A stretch of DNA of 52,508 nt. Source: Myxococcaceae bacterium (GTDB taxonomy: Bacteria; Myxococcota; Myxococcia; Myxococcales; Myxococcaceae). The stretch lies in the NCBI GenBank assembly GCA_019694595.1, contig JAIBBQ010000023.1:1-52508 (forward strand), read 5' to 3'. Positions 25,279 through 35,821 of the stretch are shown one piece after another (position 1 is the stretch's first letter; every line of letters begins with the position of its first letter). The notes beneath the pieces are model-generated. The model worked only from the letters and a program-made list of their open reading frames with translations, had not been told where the DNA came from and did no database searches. Both the position numbers and the translations under genes were made by a program.

Positions 25279-26053
25279 GACCTCAGACGCACCGAGCGCG
25301 CCATGCCGAGCAGTTCGTCGCGCAGCGCCGGGTAGGTGTGCACGTCGCGCTCGCCGCGGCGGAAGCCCGCGCCGGCCCCGTAGATGACCAGCAGCGCGTG
25401 GTGCTCGCGGTCGACGTGCGCGGTGGCGAAGCCTTCCAGCGCCATGGGGTGGAACGGGCTCAGGTCGCCGCGCCACCGTGCCTCGGGCGGCATCCCGAGC
25501 ACCTTCGCCATGGTGGTGCTCGCCACGCTCAGCGTGGAGTGCGTCGCCACGTCGCCTTCGAAGAGCGGCGCGTCCTGCCCCAGCACCGCAAGCGTTCCCG
25601 TCTGCTTGGCGTGGACCACCTCGGCCTGCGGGTCGGGGTCGCCCATCGTCTTGAGCCACCGCCGCTGGTCGCTCTCCAGGAAGCCCTTGATGCGCGGCCC
25701 GAGGTGCTCGAGGTCGGTCTTCTCGGGGTCGAGGTCGACGACGTACACCCCGAACCACGCCTGGTACCGGCGGGCCCCGGGGTCGAGCTGGGCGGGGGCG
25801 TCGGCGAGCGGCGCCACGTAGTCGCCGATGACGAAGTAGTTGAGGCCCGCGGCGCCGTCGTGCTTCCAGGCGTCGTCCATGTCGGTGCGGATGACCGGGC
25901 TCCAGCCGCTCGGCACGTCGAACTCGGGCCGGAAGCCCGCCTTCACCTCGCGCGCCTCGCTGCGGTGGTTGGCGACGGCGATGCCCAGGCGCAGCACCAG
26001 CGGGCGGTGCACGGCGACGAGCAGCAGCACCGCCAGCAGCGTCGCGGCCTTCT

Positions 26054-26057
<4 letters not shown>
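25272..26057 (-). CDS. Membrane-anchored or exported protein, unknown function
   Basis: The 261-residue protein begins with a hydrophobic segment (LLAVLLLVAVHRPLVLRLGI) that could be an uncleaved anchor. The rest is soluble, with GWSPVIRTDMDDAWKHDG and a late segment ALEGFATAHVDREHHALLVI. I recognise no family. The GTG start at 26057 overlaps the stop of the sigma-54 activator gene (GTGA), so it is translated with the regulator and may be part of its output or sensing. Confidence 0.65.
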
Positions 26058-27625
<1,568 letters not shown>

Positions 27626-27634
27626 CGCCGGCAC

Positions 27635-28462
27635 CTAGAGGACGACCCGCTTGCCTTCGCGGGCGGCCTCCGTCGGGCGGTGGTGCGCGCGGGCGAGCTC
27701 CACCAGGTCTTCCACCTGGTCGTCGGTGCGCGCCGGGTCGTGGTGGAAGAGGAAGAGCCGCTCCGCGCCCGTCGCCTTCGCCACCAGGGCGGCGTCGGTG
27801 ACGGTGGAATGGCCCCAGCCCTTCTTGCAGGGGCCCTTGAGTCCTTCGTACTCCTCGCGGGTGTACTGGGCGTCGAGCACCAGGAGGTTCGCCCCTTCCA
27901 TCGCCTGGCCGACCGACGGCGCGAGCGCCTGCGCGTCGAGCTCCACGTCGGTCATGTAGACGATGGCCTGGCCGCCCGACTCGATGCGGTAGCCGAGGCA
28001 GCCGTTGGGGTGCGGCACCTCGAAGGGCGTGATGCGGAACGGGCCGCGCTCGAAGGCCTGGCCGGGCTGCGCGGAGCCGAAGGTGAGCTGCGAGCGCATC
28101 GCCGCCAGGGGCACCGGGAAGGTGGGCGGCGTCATCTGGCGGTCGAGCACATCGCGCAGGGCCTGCTCGCCGTTGGCGCCGGGGCCCAGCAATTCGAGCC
28201 TGGAGCTCGGCATCCACGCCGGGGCGAAGAAGGGAAAGCCCTGCACGTGGTCCCAGTGCAGGTGGCTGAAGAGCACGGTGGCCGTCACCGGCCCCCTGGG
28301 TGCCAGCGCGTCGCCCAGGCCGCGCAGGCCGGTGCCCGCGTCGAGGATCAGCCGGTGCTCGCCGTGCGTCACTTCCAGGCAGGAGGTGTTGCCGCCGATG
28401 CGCGCCACGTGGGCGCCGGAGGTGGCCACGCTGCCGCGAACGCCCCAGAACTTGAGCTCCAT
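27635..28462 (-). CDS. Metallo-beta-lactamase fold hydrolase
   Basis: The 275-residue enzyme has the MBL zinc motif HLHWDH near residue 67 and further ligands in FEVPHPNG near 150, VYMTDVELD near 170 and a final LFHHDP near 240. The start MELKFWGVRGSVA and GGNTSC are typical of the MBL subfamily that includes cyclic-nucleotide phosphodiesterase-like and PhnP-like proteins. Likely substrate is a phosphodiester or similar ester in the cytoplasm. ATG 28462 follows a GGGAG. It leads an operon with a sigma-54 activator; the GAF domain there might sense the substrate or product, which is inference. Confidence 0.86.
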   Translation of the reverse strand: MELKFWGVRGSVATSGAHVARIGGNTSCLEVTHGEHRLILDAGTGLRGLGDALAPRGPVTATVLFSHLHWDHVQGFPFFAPAWMPSSRLELLGPGANGEQALRDVLDRQMTPPTFPVPLAAMRSQLTFGSAQPGQAFERGPFRITPFEVPHPNGCLGYRIESGGQAIVYMTDVELDAQALAPSVGQAMEGANLLVLDAQYTREEYEGLKGPCKKGWGHSTVTDAALVAKATGAERLFLFHHDPARTDDQVEDLVELARAHHRPTEAAREGKRVVL

Positions 28463-28630
28463 GTGTGACTCCCGTGGTCGCCGCGGCCGGAAGTGGCCTG
28501 GCGAGTCGGAGCCAGAGCAAGGCGGTGGCCACCAATGGGCCCGAGCGATTCCAGGGGGCTGGGCGCGCGCGGTGCTCCAGGGTGGATCAGCGCCTGCGCC
28601 ACGCCGGAGCAGCGTGTCGCGGTGGGGCCG

Positions 28631-29641
28631 TCAGTCCTTCCAGAAGACCTTCCACGGATGTGCGCGGAGGTCGCTGAGCAGCCCCTTGAGGTCGTCGTAG
28701 ACCTGCTTGTCCTTCATCGCCGCACCCAGGGTGCCGTCGCCGGCCTCCAGCTTGGCGAGGATGCGGTCCGCCCGGCCGGCGAGCGAGTCGAGCTTCTCGC
28801 CCGCGGCGGCGTACCTGGCGAGCGCCGCCTTGAGCTTCACGCCGTCGTCGGGGGTGAAGCTGCCGGTGACTGCGGCGATGCCGGTGAGCGCGGTCTGCGC
28901 CTGCTTCGACAGCGCCGGCACGTCGGTCTTGAGCTGGGCGGTGACGCTCGAGACGTCGTCGATGAGCCGGGCGCCCTTGCCGCCGGGCTCCAGCTGCGCG
29001 CGGGCGGTGGCGGACAGGGCGCGCAGGTCCTTCGCGGTGGCGGCGAGCTCCTGGGCGATCTGCCGCACCTCGTCCTTGTTCTCGATCAGCATTCCGTCGA
29101 CGGTGTGGGTGAGGCCGGAGACGCCGGTCACCAGGCGGCGCAGCGCGTCGGGGTCGTCTTCCAGCACCTTGCTCGAGGCTTCGAGGAAGCGCGCGAGCTG
29201 CTGCGACACCAGGTCGATGCGCGGCGAGTCGGTGCCGCGCAGCGCGGTGCCTTCGGGCCACGCCCCCTGCGCCTGCCCGGGGTTGAGCTCGAGGTACGGC
29301 TCGCCCAGGGGCCCCTGAGAATTCACCGTGACCGAGGCGTCGGCGCGCAGCGAGAGCAGCGCTTCCTTGGACAGCGACAGCGTCATCTTCACCGGCATCA
29401 CCGAGCCGCGGGCGTCGCGGCGCTCGGGGACCAGGGCGATCTCCGACACCCGGCCGACCGGCACGCCGCCCAGCTTCACCGGCGCCCCGCGCACCACGTT
29501 GCCGGTGTGGGCGAAGTCCACCGTCAGCGAGGCGCTCTTGCCGAGGCTGATCTCTCCCATGAGGAGCAGGAGCCCGACCGCGCCCACCACGGCGGCGAGG
29601 ACCAGCGCTCCGACCTTCAGCTCCAGCTTCGACTCGTCCAT
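28631..29641 (-). CDS. mlaD: MCE-domain protein (MlaD-like), substrate-binding part of a lipid ABC transporter
   Basis: MCE proteins form a hexameric ring on the periplasmic side of an MlaE/MlaF transporter and pass lipids between membranes. The 336-residue protein has one N-terminal membrane span (about 10-30) and a single MCE domain (about 38-120; DFAHTGNVVRGAPVKLGGVPVGRV). A long helical C-terminus (about 140-320) follows, likely a tunnel, ending in HPWKVFWKD. The length exceeds enterobacterial MlaD because of the helical extension. It is the last gene of the operon that starts with the STAS protein at 36232, 13 bases after the large lipoprotein gene. Confidence 0.9.
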   Translation of the reverse strand: MDESKLELKVGALVLAAVVGAVGLLLLMGEISLGKSASLTVDFAHTGNVVRGAPVKLGGVPVGRVSEIALVPERRDARGSVMPVKMTLSLSKEALLSLRADASVTVNSQGPLGEPYLELNPGQAQGAWPEGTALRGTDSPRIDLVSQQLARFLEASSKVLEDDPDALRRLVTGVSGLTHTVDGMLIENKDEVRQIAQELAATAKDLRALSATARAQLEPGGKGARLIDDVSSVTAQLKTDVPALSKQAQTALTGIAAVTGSFTPDDGVKLKAALARYAAAGEKLDSLAGRADRILAKLEAGDGTLGAAMKDKQVYDDLKGLLSDLRAHPWKVFWKD

Positions 29642-29653
29642 CGCGCGCTCGTT

Positions 29654-32134
29654 CTACTGGCAGGTGCCGCTGCCGATGAGGAAGGTGTAGCCGTTGACCA
29701 GCACCAGGAACACCTCGCCGTTGCCGGCGTACAGCTTGGCGCCCACGTACGCACCGTCGACCGCAGGAAGCCCTGGGAGCTTCACCCACCCGCTCGCGGC
29801 GAGCTGGAAGACGCCGTTGTCGGTGAGCGCCAGGGTGCGTCCGCACAGGCGCACGAAGTCGTGGGCGACCTCGTCCTTGGGCAGCAGCGCGCCCACCTCG
29901 GTGCGGTTGGGCAGGGTGTAGATCTGCCCGCGGTCGAAGGCGATGAAGGCGCGCCGCTGGGGGCCCACGCCGTCACCGAAGACCTCGACCGGGGTGCCCA
30001 CCAGGTTCTCCACCGACAGCGGCTCCGGGTACCAGGACAGGTCGTCCACGTTCATCGAGAACTGCACCAGCTCGGCGCCGGCGAGCGCGAAGCCGATGAG
30101 GTCGGTCTTGTAGGCCGATCCCATGCCATCGGCCGTGGCCACCACCGGAGCGGCGACCGCGAAGCTGGCGATGGGAATGCCGGGAACCGGAGACAGGCGA
30201 GGCGTGAGGAGCGCGCCCGCGATGGGGTCGACCGCCGCGCGCTGGGCCTTCACGTCGGCGGCGAAGAGGCGGTCGTTGGAGGCGACCACCAGCAGCCCCG
30301 CGTCGGCGACCTCGATGAGGTCGGCGGAGAACGGCGAGGAGATGGTCGCCGTCTGGCCGCCGAAGCCGGCGATGGGCCGCGGGCTGTCGGCCCCGTAGTC
30401 GACGTGGGTGAGGTCGAAGACGTGGAGGTTGGTGATCACCACCGTGGGGTCGCTCACCGCGAAGGCCACCACGTGCTCGTCGCCCTGCGTCTGTGAATTG
30501 CTGATGAGTCCGGCGCCCGGGTAGTACGAGAAGAAGCGGCTGCTCGTGCCGGCGATGATGCCTTGGTAGGGGGTGCCCGTCGGGCCGCGAACGATCAGCG
30601 CCGGCGCCTCGTCGAGCATGAGCGGGCGCATGGAGGCGAAGCCTTCGCCGCTGGCGTTCACGTACCCTTCGGGAACGTAGAGCTGTCCGCCGGCGGCGGC
30701 GGTGACGGTCGACTCCGGGTTGGCGAGGCTCGAGATCGGAGCCCCCGAGACGCCCTGGCTCACGCTCGGGTCGACGACCACCACGCGGCGGCACTGCTCG
30801 AAGCCCTGGCCGCTCCCGTTGAATTGCAGCTGGAAGGTGCGCTGCTCCCCGCTGGTCCCCTTGCAGGCGGCGAGCAGGCCCGGGCCGGTGTTCGACTCGT
30901 AGCTGGCGAGCGGCACCACGGTCGACGGGGCCGAGCCGTCGGGGCAGATGGAGCAGATCGAGTACTGCACGGTGTTGCACTCGTTGGTCGGGCCACCGGA
31001 CCCGCGGTCGAGCGACGAGACCATCATGGCGTAGGCCGGCTCGGCGCCGTCGCGGCTGAGCAGCACCACCGACGAGGTGGCGCCGGTGTCGATGGTCGGC
31101 AACAGCACCCGGGCGACCGTGTACGTGCCGCCGTCACCGACGGCGCCGGTCTGGCACCCGGCGTGGTGCGACACGTTCGACGGCAGCTGGGCGTAGCGCA
31201 GCGAGGCTTCCACCGGGCTGTTGGAGTTCATGTCCAGCCCCAGCCCGCCGTTGCGGTCGATGATCAGGTAGCGCTCGCCGCGCATGTTGGCGGGGCGCAC
31301 CCGGGCGATGTCCGCCACGTCGTCGGCCGAGATGCAGTGGGTGCCCGCGTCCCACAGCGGCGCCCCCAGGATGGTGCGTGCGCCCGAAGGGGTGAGCACG
31401 ACCACTTCCGGCCCCAGCGCCCTCAGGTGCGAGCCCTGGGGAGGCGTGGGCAGGTCGACCCCGCCGGCGTCGGGCAGCCCGGTCTCCAGCCGGAGCGTGC
31501 CGTTCTTGCGCAGGAGCACCGCGCCGATGCTCGACATCGCGAGCTCCGAGACGTCACCCCCGTCGACCGCGACCTGGAGCGCCGCCCGTTCCTCGTAGGT
31601 GAGCGCCAGCACGTCGTCGCCGAGCCAGGCGAAGGCGTGGCGGCGATCGTTGCCCACGCTCAGGGCGACCGCGCGGGGCGGGCCGAGCACGCCGGGCGAC
31701 AGGAGCCCCACGGAGAACGTGGCGGCGGGCCGCGTCTCCTTGGCGACGTCGTCCTGCACGCACCGCAGGGTCGAGAGGTTGCAGCGGAACTGGCGCGCCA
31801 CCGCGCAGTCCCCGTCGGAGTAGCAGACGTGCGACCTGGCGGCGTCGATCTGCTGGCAGGTGCCGTCGTAGCTGCCCTCGGAGGCGCCCGGAGGCGTCAC
31901 GCACTTCCACACCTCGACCGGGCGCGGCTTGTCCGACGGGCAGTCGCGCCGAGCACGGCAGGTCGCTCCCTCGGCCCGCCGCTCGGGGTCGAAGCAGACG
32001 CCGTCTTCGCCGCAGCTCCAGCCGCTCAGGCACTCGCTGTCGTCGGTGCAGGAATACGCGCGGCCTTCCTCGACGTTGACCGTGCTCTTGCAGGCGGCGA
32101 GCGCGAAGAGCGTCACCAGGGTTGCGCGCCTCAT
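29654..32134 (-). CDS. Large Cys-rich lipoprotein of the lipid-transport operon
   Basis: The 826-residue protein has a lipoprotein signal (LFALAACKS, Cys15) and a Cys-rich N-terminal region of about 110 residues with EGF- or disulfide-knot-like spacing (for example SCTDDSECLSGWSCGEDGVC). About 700 residues of beta-rich, low-similarity sequence follow, perhaps a propeller. This combination is common in myxobacterial surface lipoproteins of unknown role. Its ATG overlaps the TolB-like gene stop (ATGA), and the MCE gene follows 13 bases on. Being between transporter genes, it may be an outer-membrane partner of the transporter; sequence alone does not show this. Confidence 0.75.
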   Translation of the reverse strand: MRRATLVTLFALAACKSTVNVEEGRAYSCTDDSECLSGWSCGEDGVCFDPERRAEGATCRARRDCPSDKPRPVEVWKCVTPPGASEGSYDGTCQQIDAARSHVCYSDGDCAVARQFRCNLSTLRCVQDDVAKETRPAATFSVGLLSPGVLGPPRAVALSVGNDRRHAFAWLGDDVLALTYEERAALQVAVDGGDVSELAMSSIGAVLLRKNGTLRLETGLPDAGGVDLPTPPQGSHLRALGPEVVVLTPSGARTILGAPLWDAGTHCISADDVADIARVRPANMRGERYLIIDRNGGLGLDMNSNSPVEASLRYAQLPSNVSHHAGCQTGAVGDGGTYTVARVLLPTIDTGATSSVVLLSRDGAEPAYAMMVSSLDRGSGGPTNECNTVQYSICSICPDGSAPSTVVPLASYESNTGPGLLAACKGTSGEQRTFQLQFNGSGQGFEQCRRVVVVDPSVSQGVSGAPISSLANPESTVTAAAGGQLYVPEGYVNASGEGFASMRPLMLDEAPALIVRGPTGTPYQGIIAGTSSRFFSYYPGAGLISNSQTQGDEHVVAFAVSDPTVVITNLHVFDLTHVDYGADSPRPIAGFGGQTATISSPFSADLIEVADAGLLVVASNDRLFAADVKAQRAAVDPIAGALLTPRLSPVPGIPIASFAVAAPVVATADGMGSAYKTDLIGFALAGAELVQFSMNVDDLSWYPEPLSVENLVGTPVEVFGDGVGPQRRAFIAFDRGQIYTLPNRTEVGALLPKDEVAHDFVRLCGRTLALTDNGVFQLAASGWVKLPGLPAVDGAYVGAKLYAGNGEVFLVLVNGYTFLIGSGTCQ

Positions 32135-32919
32135 GGGAACACCCCCGCCAGGCCGACGCCGTTTCCGGTGGGCACCAGCGTCACCGCGTTGGCGAGCGGG
32201 TCCTTGGGCCAGAGGAAGATGCCGGCGCCCACCAGCACCGCGCCGGAGATGCCCGCCACCAGGCCGATGGTCTTCTCGGTGCCGATGGCGGTGGCCTGCG
32301 CGCGGTAGCTCTGCGCGTCGAGGAGCCCCTTCGAGCGCTCGAGCTCGCTGGCGAGCTGCCCGTCCTTCGAGAAGCCGTCGACGGTGAGGATGCCGGCGGC
32401 CACCACCGCGGCGCCGCCGGTGATGAGCAGCGTGAGCGGCAGCACCTTGCTCGGCGGCGCGGGCAGCGGCGTGGCGGTGGCCTCGGCGACCGCGTACGGC
32501 ACGATGCCGCGCAGCTGCTCGAGGTCCTTGGCGATCTTCACCGCGCGCCCCACCGGCTGCGCCTTCTGCGAATCGATGCCCTGCAAGGTGAGCTGGTAGC
32601 TGTCGCCCAGCTTGGCGAGCGTGCCCGAGAGCACGAAGCGCGAGCCCACCGCGTCGGCCACCTCGGCGAGGCAGGAGCTGCCTTCGCTGCAGCCGAGCAG
32701 CTGCTTCTGGCGCTCGACGCTGAGCAGGGTGCGCAGGTCCGCCGAGCTCACCACCTCGTAGTAGCCGCGGCGGCTCACCTCGGCGACCACCGAATCGGTG
32801 AGTGCCTGGGACACCGCGGAGTCGGCGCCGCCGGTGGTCTGCAGGTCGAGCACCGCGAGCCGCGGGCGTTCTCCCGCCGAGGCGGCAGCGAGCAGGGATG
32901 CGAGGAGCGGAGCCAGCAC
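32131..32919 (-). CDS. TolB-N/CsgG-like exported protein of the lipid-transport operon
   Basis: The 262-residue protein has a signal peptide (1-16) and a region at about 18-125 resembling the TolB amino-terminal domain (RPRLAVLDLQTTGGADSAVS, then SRRGYYEVVSSADLRTLL). Two hydrophobic segments follow, at about 170-185 and 225-245. Members of this group act in the periplasm on outer-membrane assembly or signalling. The start is GTG 32919, with GGGGGA ten bases before it. The stop overlaps the start of the lipoprotein gene; ATPase 1 ends 37 bases upstream. A role as an envelope accessory to the transporter is inferred from this position. Confidence 0.7.
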   Translation of the reverse strand: MLAPLLASLLAAASAGERPRLAVLDLQTTGGADSAVSQALTDSVVAEVSRRGYYEVVSSADLRTLLSVERQKQLLGCSEGSSCLAEVADAVGSRFVLSGTLAKLGDSYQLTLQGIDSQKAQPVGRAVKIAKDLEQLRGIVPYAVAEATATPLPAPPSKVLPLTLLITGGAAVVAAGILTVDGFSKDGQLASELERSKGLLDAQSYRAQATAIGTEKTIGLVAGISGAVLVGAGIFLWPKDPLANAVTLVPTGNGVGLAGVFP

Positions 32920-32955
32920 GGGTGGAGTCCCCCTGGGGAAGGAAGCGGGCGAAGG

Positions 32956-33633
32956 CTACTCGACGCCCAGAGGCGTGAGGCCCCGAAATGCCTTGGCCGG
33001 CCCGTGGTAGCCCTTCTTGCCCCGGTGCACCTCGAGCACGGTGTCGGCGAAGGTCTGGGCGGCGGCGAAGTCGTGGCTCACCACCAGCGCCCCCAGCCCC
33101 TGGGCGCGCAGCTCGGCGAGGGTGGCGTTCACCTGGGCCGCGGCTTCCCGGTCGAGGCCGGTGGTGGGCTCGTCGAGCAGCAGGAAGCGCGGCCTGAGCA
33201 TCAGCGCCCGCGCGATGGCGGCGCGCTTGCGCACTCCGGGGCCGACCTCGGCCGGGCGCTTGTCACCCAGCGCCGAGAGGCCGACCCGTGCGAGGTTCTT
33301 TTCCACCTCGGCGGCCGTGCCCCCGGGCAGGGCGACGTTCTGGGCGAGGGTGAGCCAGTCGAGCAGCGCCGGGCTCTGCACCAGGTATGGCACCTGTTCC
33401 CGGGTGCGCTGCAGCGCGCGCTCGGGCAGGGTGTCCACGCGGCCGCCGTCGAGCGCGATCTCTCCTGCGTCCAGCCGCAAGAGCCCCACCGCCGCGCGGC
33501 AGAGCACGCTCTTGCCGCTGCCCGAGCGGCCGACCACGAAGGTGAGCCCCTGGAGCGGCACCTCGGCGCTGAAGCCCTGCAGCACCGGCACCCCGTCGAA
33601 GCTCTTCTTCACCTCGTGGAAGGTGAGGCTCAC
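32956..33633 (-). CDS. ABC ATPase 1 of the Mla-type transporter: good Walker motifs, degenerate signature
   Basis: This is the cytoplasmic ATPase of the lipid transporter, 225 residues. Intact: Walker A GRSGSGKS (35-42), Q-loop Gln86, Walker B with catalytic Glu155 in LLLDEPTTGLD, and switch His187 in VVSHD. Degenerate: the position of the LSGGx signature reads VGPGV (130-134), so the conserved Ser is lost. Because the signature of one subunit completes the ATP site of the other, this protein would make a poor site with its partner's Walker motifs but a good one with its own. GTG 33633 overlaps the permease 1 stop (GTGA). Confidence 0.88.
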   Translation of the reverse strand: MSLTFHEVKKSFDGVPVLQGFSAEVPLQGLTFVVGRSGSGKSVLCRAAVGLLRLDAGEIALDGGRVDTLPERALQRTREQVPYLVQSPALLDWLTLAQNVALPGGTAAEVEKNLARVGLSALGDKRPAEVGPGVRKRAAIARALMLRPRFLLLDEPTTGLDREAAAQVNATLAELRAQGLGALVVSHDFAAAQTFADTVLEVHRGKKGYHGPAKAFRGLTPLGVE

Positions 33634-34370
33634 AGCCCGAGCCCCAGGAACACCAGCGTCACCAGGAAGTCGAGCACCAGCACCAGCAGACACGCGTCGA
33701 CCACGCCCGCGGTGACCGCCTCACCCACCGCCGCCGCGCCGCCGCGGGCTTCCAGCGCCCGGCCGCACGCCGCGAGGGGAATCGCCACGCCGCACACCAG
33801 CGACTTGGCGAGCGCGCTCAAGAGGTCGCCGCCGGTGAGGTAGCGCGGGTCGATGAAGGAGGAACCGTCGCCGCCCAGCGCGAACACGGTGCCCGCGGCC
33901 GCCAGCGCGGCGGCCACCGTGCCCACCACGCACAGGAGCGGAACCGCGAGCGTGGCGGCGATCAGGCGGGGAGCCACCAGCTCGCTCAAGGGGTCGATCG
34001 CCGACAGCTCGAGCGCCTCCAGCTGCTCCTGCACGCTCATCGCCGCCAGCTCGGCCGAGGCACCGGCTCCGGCGCGGGACGCGGTGAGCAGCGCGGCCAC
34101 CACCGGCCCCAGCTCGCGCACCAGGAGCTGGAAGTAGGCCGGCCCGGCGAAGGCCACGTTGCCGATGTACTTGCGGGCCTGCATCCACGCGATGGTGGTG
34201 AGCACCGCGCCGAAGAAGGCCATGCCGGCCGTCACCAGCCAGATCGACCGGGTGCCGAGCTCGTCGAGCTGCGCCAGCACCAGCTTGAGCGGAGGCCGCT
34301 GGTGGCGCAGCGCGCGCACGGTGCGGGTCAGCAGGAGCCAGTGCCTGCCGGCGACGTGGACCGGCGTCAC
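33630..34370 (-). CDS. mlaE: MlaE-type lipid ABC transporter permease 1
   Basis: The 246-residue integral membrane protein has five or six hydrophobic segments and the MlaE signature: RELGPVVAALLTASRAGAG near 95, followed by the cytoplasmic coupling loop SVQEQLEALELSAIDPL with the usual Glu-Gln pair. MlaE permeases form the dimer through which lipid passes to or from the MCE ring. The GTG start overlaps the stop of permease 2 (34367-34370), and its own stop overlaps ATPase 1. It is more canonical than permease 2. Confidence 0.9.
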   Translation of the reverse strand: MTPVHVAGRHWLLLTRTVRALRHQRPPLKLVLAQLDELGTRSIWLVTAGMAFFGAVLTTIAWMQARKYIGNVAFAGPAYFQLLVRELGPVVAALLTASRAGAGASAELAAMSVQEQLEALELSAIDPLSELVAPRLIAATLAVPLLCVVGTVAAALAAAGTVFALGGDGSSFIDPRYLTGGDLLSALAKSLVCGVAIPLAACGRALEARGGAAAVGEAVTAGVVDACLLVLVLDFLVTLVFLGLGL

Positions 34371-35140
34371 GTGAGCCACCTGGTGAGCGGGCCGGTGAGG
34401 GCGAAGTCGAGCGCGAAGATGGCGAAGGCGCCCGCCACCACGCTGGCCGCCGCGGCGCGGCCCACCCCGGTGGCGCCGCCGCGGGCGCGCAGCCCGATGG
34501 TGGTGGACACCACGGCGATCGCCAGCCCGAAGGCGGTCGACTTGCAGAGCCCGCCGAGCGCGTCGCGCCAGGTGAGCAGGTCGGCGAAGGAGTCGATGAG
34601 CACGCGGATCGGCAAGCGGAGCAGAAAGAAGGCCACGGTGGCTTCCACCACCACCGCCACCATGAAGGTGAGCCCGGCGAGCGCGGCGACGCTCAGCGTC
34701 GCGGCCACCACCCGGGGCGCCACCAGGAGCCGGAACGGGTCGAGCGAGATGCCGCGCAGGCCTTCGAGGGTGCCGCCGACCTGGAGCAGCGCGAGCTCGG
34801 CGGCGTTGCGCGCGCCCACCCGCGCGGCGAGCAAGAGCCCCAGGAGCAAAGGGCCGAACTCCCACAGCACCGCGTAGCCGCCCGCCCAGCCGGCGTACTG
34901 CCGGGCGCCGAAGCGCTCCGCGTACACGCCCGCTTGCAGCACCACGGTGGCGCCGGTGAGCACCGCCACCCCGAGCGACAAGGGGAGCGAGTCGAACCCG
35001 AAGTGCACCAGCGCGCGCAAGAGCTCGTGGCGGCGCAGGCGCGGCAGGTGGAGCAGCGTGCGCGCGAGGACCAGCGCGAGTGCGCCGGCTCCTCGGCTCA
35101 CGACGAGCACCAGCCGGCCGAGCAGCCGCACCGGGTTCAC
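34367..35140 (-). CDS. MlaE-type lipid ABC transporter permease 2, non-standard coupling loop
   Basis: The 257-residue membrane protein resembles Mla[21 protein letters not shown] near 95, then a loop [17 protein letters not shown]. The Glu-Gln pair normally found in this loop (EQ in permease 1) is replaced by Gly-Thr. It likely pairs with permease 1, giving a heterodimer as in mycobacterial YrbE pairs. GTG 35140 overlaps the stop of ATPase 2; the stop overlaps permease 1. These overlaps imply balanced translation of the four transporter subunits. Confidence 0.87.
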   Translation of the reverse strand: MNPVRLLGRLVLVVSRGAGALALVLARTLLHLPRLRRHELLRALVHFGFDSLPLSLGVAVLTGATVVLQAGVYAERFGARQYAGWAGGYAVLWEFGPLLLGLLLAARVGARNAAELALLQVGGTLEGLRGISLDPFRLLVAPRVVAATLSVAALAGLTFMVAVVVEATVAFFLLRLPIRVLIDSFADLLTWRDALGGLCKSTAFGLAIAVVSTTIGLRARGGATGVGRAAAASVVAGAFAIFALDFALTGPLTRWLT

Positions 35141-35778
35141 TCGAGCCTCCCGTCGGCCAGGCGGCGGTGCGGCATGGGCAAGGCAGGCGACGGGTCGGGC
35201 AGCGCGACGAGCAGGGTGCGCGCGCTGGCGACCTCGAGCAGGAGCGCCGCCATCTCCCGTTCGGTGTCGGGGTCGAGTCCGGCGAAGGGGTCGTCGGCGA
35301 GGAGCACCTCGGGCGCGGTCACCACCGCCCGCGCCAGCCCGACGCGCTTGCGCATGCCGCCCGAGAGCGACTCCGGCCGCTTGAGCGCCGCCGCGGTGAG
35401 CCCCACGCGCTCCAGCGCCTCGCGCGCCCGCGCGCGGGCCTCGTCGTCGGGCACGCCGCGCCGCTCCAGCGGCAGCCGCACGTTGTGCTCCACGGTGAGC
35501 GAGTCGAACAGCGCGTCGGACTGGAAGACGAAGCCCAGGTGCCGCTGGTGCGCGCGCCGGTCGGCGCTGGTGAGCGCCCAGGGGTCGAGCGCGTCCCAGC
35601 GCACGGTCCCGGTGCTGGGGCGAATGAGCCCGGCCAGCGCCTTGAGGAGCGTGGTCTTGCCGCCGCCCGCCGGCCCGTGGATCTGGAGGTGGTCGCCGCG
35701 CTCGAGCTTCAGGCTCACGCCGTCGAGCGCCGGGGTCCGGCCGCGCACCACGGTGAGGGCCTGGGTCGAGAGCTGCAC
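35137..35778 (-). CDS. ABC ATPase 2 of the Mla-type transporter: good signature, degenerate catalytic residues
   Basis: This 213-residue ATPase is the mirror image of ATPase 1. Intact: Walker A GPAGGGKT (35-42), Q-loop Gln86 and signature LSGGM (138-142, within LSGGMRKR). Altered: the catalytic Glu after Walker B is Asp163 ([11 protein letters not shown]), and the switch His position is Leu193 in VALPD. Thus its own Walker site is probably non-hydrolytic, while its signature can complete the ATPase 1 site. This is the pattern of asymmetric heterodimeric ABC proteins. GTG 35778 starts it, 43 bases after the STAS gene; its stop overlaps permease 2. Confidence 0.88.
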   Translation of the reverse strand: MQLSTQALTVVRGRTPALDGVSLKLERGDHLQIHGPAGGGKTTLLKALAGLIRPSTGTVRWDALDPWALTSADRRAHQRHLGFVFQSDALFDSLTVEHNVRLPLERRGVPDDEARARAREALERVGLTAAALKRPESLSGGMRKRVGLARAVVTAPEVLLADDPFAGLDPDTEREMAALLLEVASARTLLVALPDPSPALPMPHRRLADGRLE

Positions 35779-35821
35779 GGGCGGGCGAGGACCTTAGCGA
35801 AAGGCCTTCGCCAGCGGGCGC

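Noticed and set aside
28463-28630. Search for a sigma-54 promoter before the metallo-hydrolase gene
   Set aside because: The closest match on the minus strand (TGGCGCAGGCGCTGA) does not have the GG-N10-GC spacing.
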